A program made the translations under genes and the position numbers. Of a DNA stretch of 64,000 bases, positions 63,950 through 64,000 are shown piece by piece. Source of the DNA: an uncultured Oscillospiraceae bacterium (lineage in GTDB: Bacteria; Bacillota; Clostridia; Oscillospirales; Oscillospiraceae); the NCBI GenBank assembly GCA_947626265.1, contig CANQRM010000011.1, positions 32,867 to 96,866 on the forward strand. Direction: 5' to 3'. Below the pieces are notes generated by a model. The model was not told the origin of the DNA, did not search any database, and saw only the letters and a program-made list of their open reading frames with translations. How positions within the stretch are numbered: the stretch's first letter is position 1; each line of letters opens with the position of its first letter.

Positions 63950-64000
63950 CTTCTCGGATCTCCTTTCTCCGCTGGCGGATGGATAGGTCAAAATTGAACT

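Overview
The window looks like chromosome of a high-GC, probably gut-associated member of the Bacillota, most likely a clostridial (Oscillospiraceae-like) organism. The evidence is strong AGGAGG-type ribosome sites, sigma-A promoters of the TTGACA/TATAAT type, an NHLP-type bacteriocin exporter, AIM24, TIGR02172-like and MATE genes, and a signal peptide of clostridial style. A complete ADP-heptose pathway and a substrate-binding protein without a lipobox leave a diderm lineage (for example Negativicutes) possible. I see no rRNA, tRNA, CRISPR array or intact transposase.

Layout. (1) 1-5582, minus strand: the tail of an NHLP/NHLM-type RiPP export operon holding a C39-peptidase ABC exporter, a shortened membrane-fusion protein, and three STAS-domain proteins, two of them fused to a kinase-like domain or a methyltransferase domain. 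(2) 5872-15121: MATE transporter, AIM24 protein, two tandem near-identical dicarboxylate-type symporters with an unusual N-terminal domain resembling an RsbW/SpoIIAB-type ATPase, an esterase, a second MATE transporter, ferritin, and a small repeat-rich coiled-coil protein. (3) 15264-24495: a LysR regulator divergent from a glycoside-use operon (HAD hydrolase, two GH3 enzymes, a GH2 enzyme with the glucuronidase NxK motif, a GPH-family sugar symporter). (4) 24610-34594: an AEC transporter and a complete AI-2 import/processing locus. lsrACDBF is on the minus strand and lsrR, lsrK and a cupin gene are on the plus strand, facing away from a shared control region in which both promoters can be read. 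(5) 35058-63949, all minus strand: a 29-kb surface-polysaccharide locus.

The polysaccharide locus begins with two degenerate tyrosine-recombinase-like genes. It then has a GT2 glycosyltransferase, a Wzm/Wzt ABC exporter, the full ADP-L-glycero-D-manno-heptose pathway (gmhA, hldE, gmhB, hldD), a pyruvyltransferase and a TylF-type methyltransferase sharing a repetitive coiled-coil head, two GT9 heptosyltransferase-like proteins, three large GT-C-like membrane proteins, a GT2 polyprenyl-sugar synthase-like protein and an acyltransferase. It ends with the GDP-heptose pathway (hddA and an hddC-gmhB fusion) and a set of nucleotide-sugar modifying enzymes (4,6-dehydratase, cupin isomerase, GDP-fucose-synthase-like reductase) that could make a GDP-6-deoxyheptose.

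The most striking observation is that this locus carries four simple-sequence tracts placed as in phase-variable contingency loci. They are (CT)19 directly after the start codon of the acyltransferase, (CT)16 directly after the start codon of the pyruvyltransferase, C11 at a frame break inside a GT-C protein, and C9 inside a sugar epimerase. As written here the first three genes are out of frame and the fourth is in frame. Adding one CT (acyltransferase), removing one CT (pyruvyltransferase) or adding one C (GT-C protein) restores each of the three. This points to a surface glycan whose acylation, pyruvylation and glycosylation are switched by slipped-strand mispairing.
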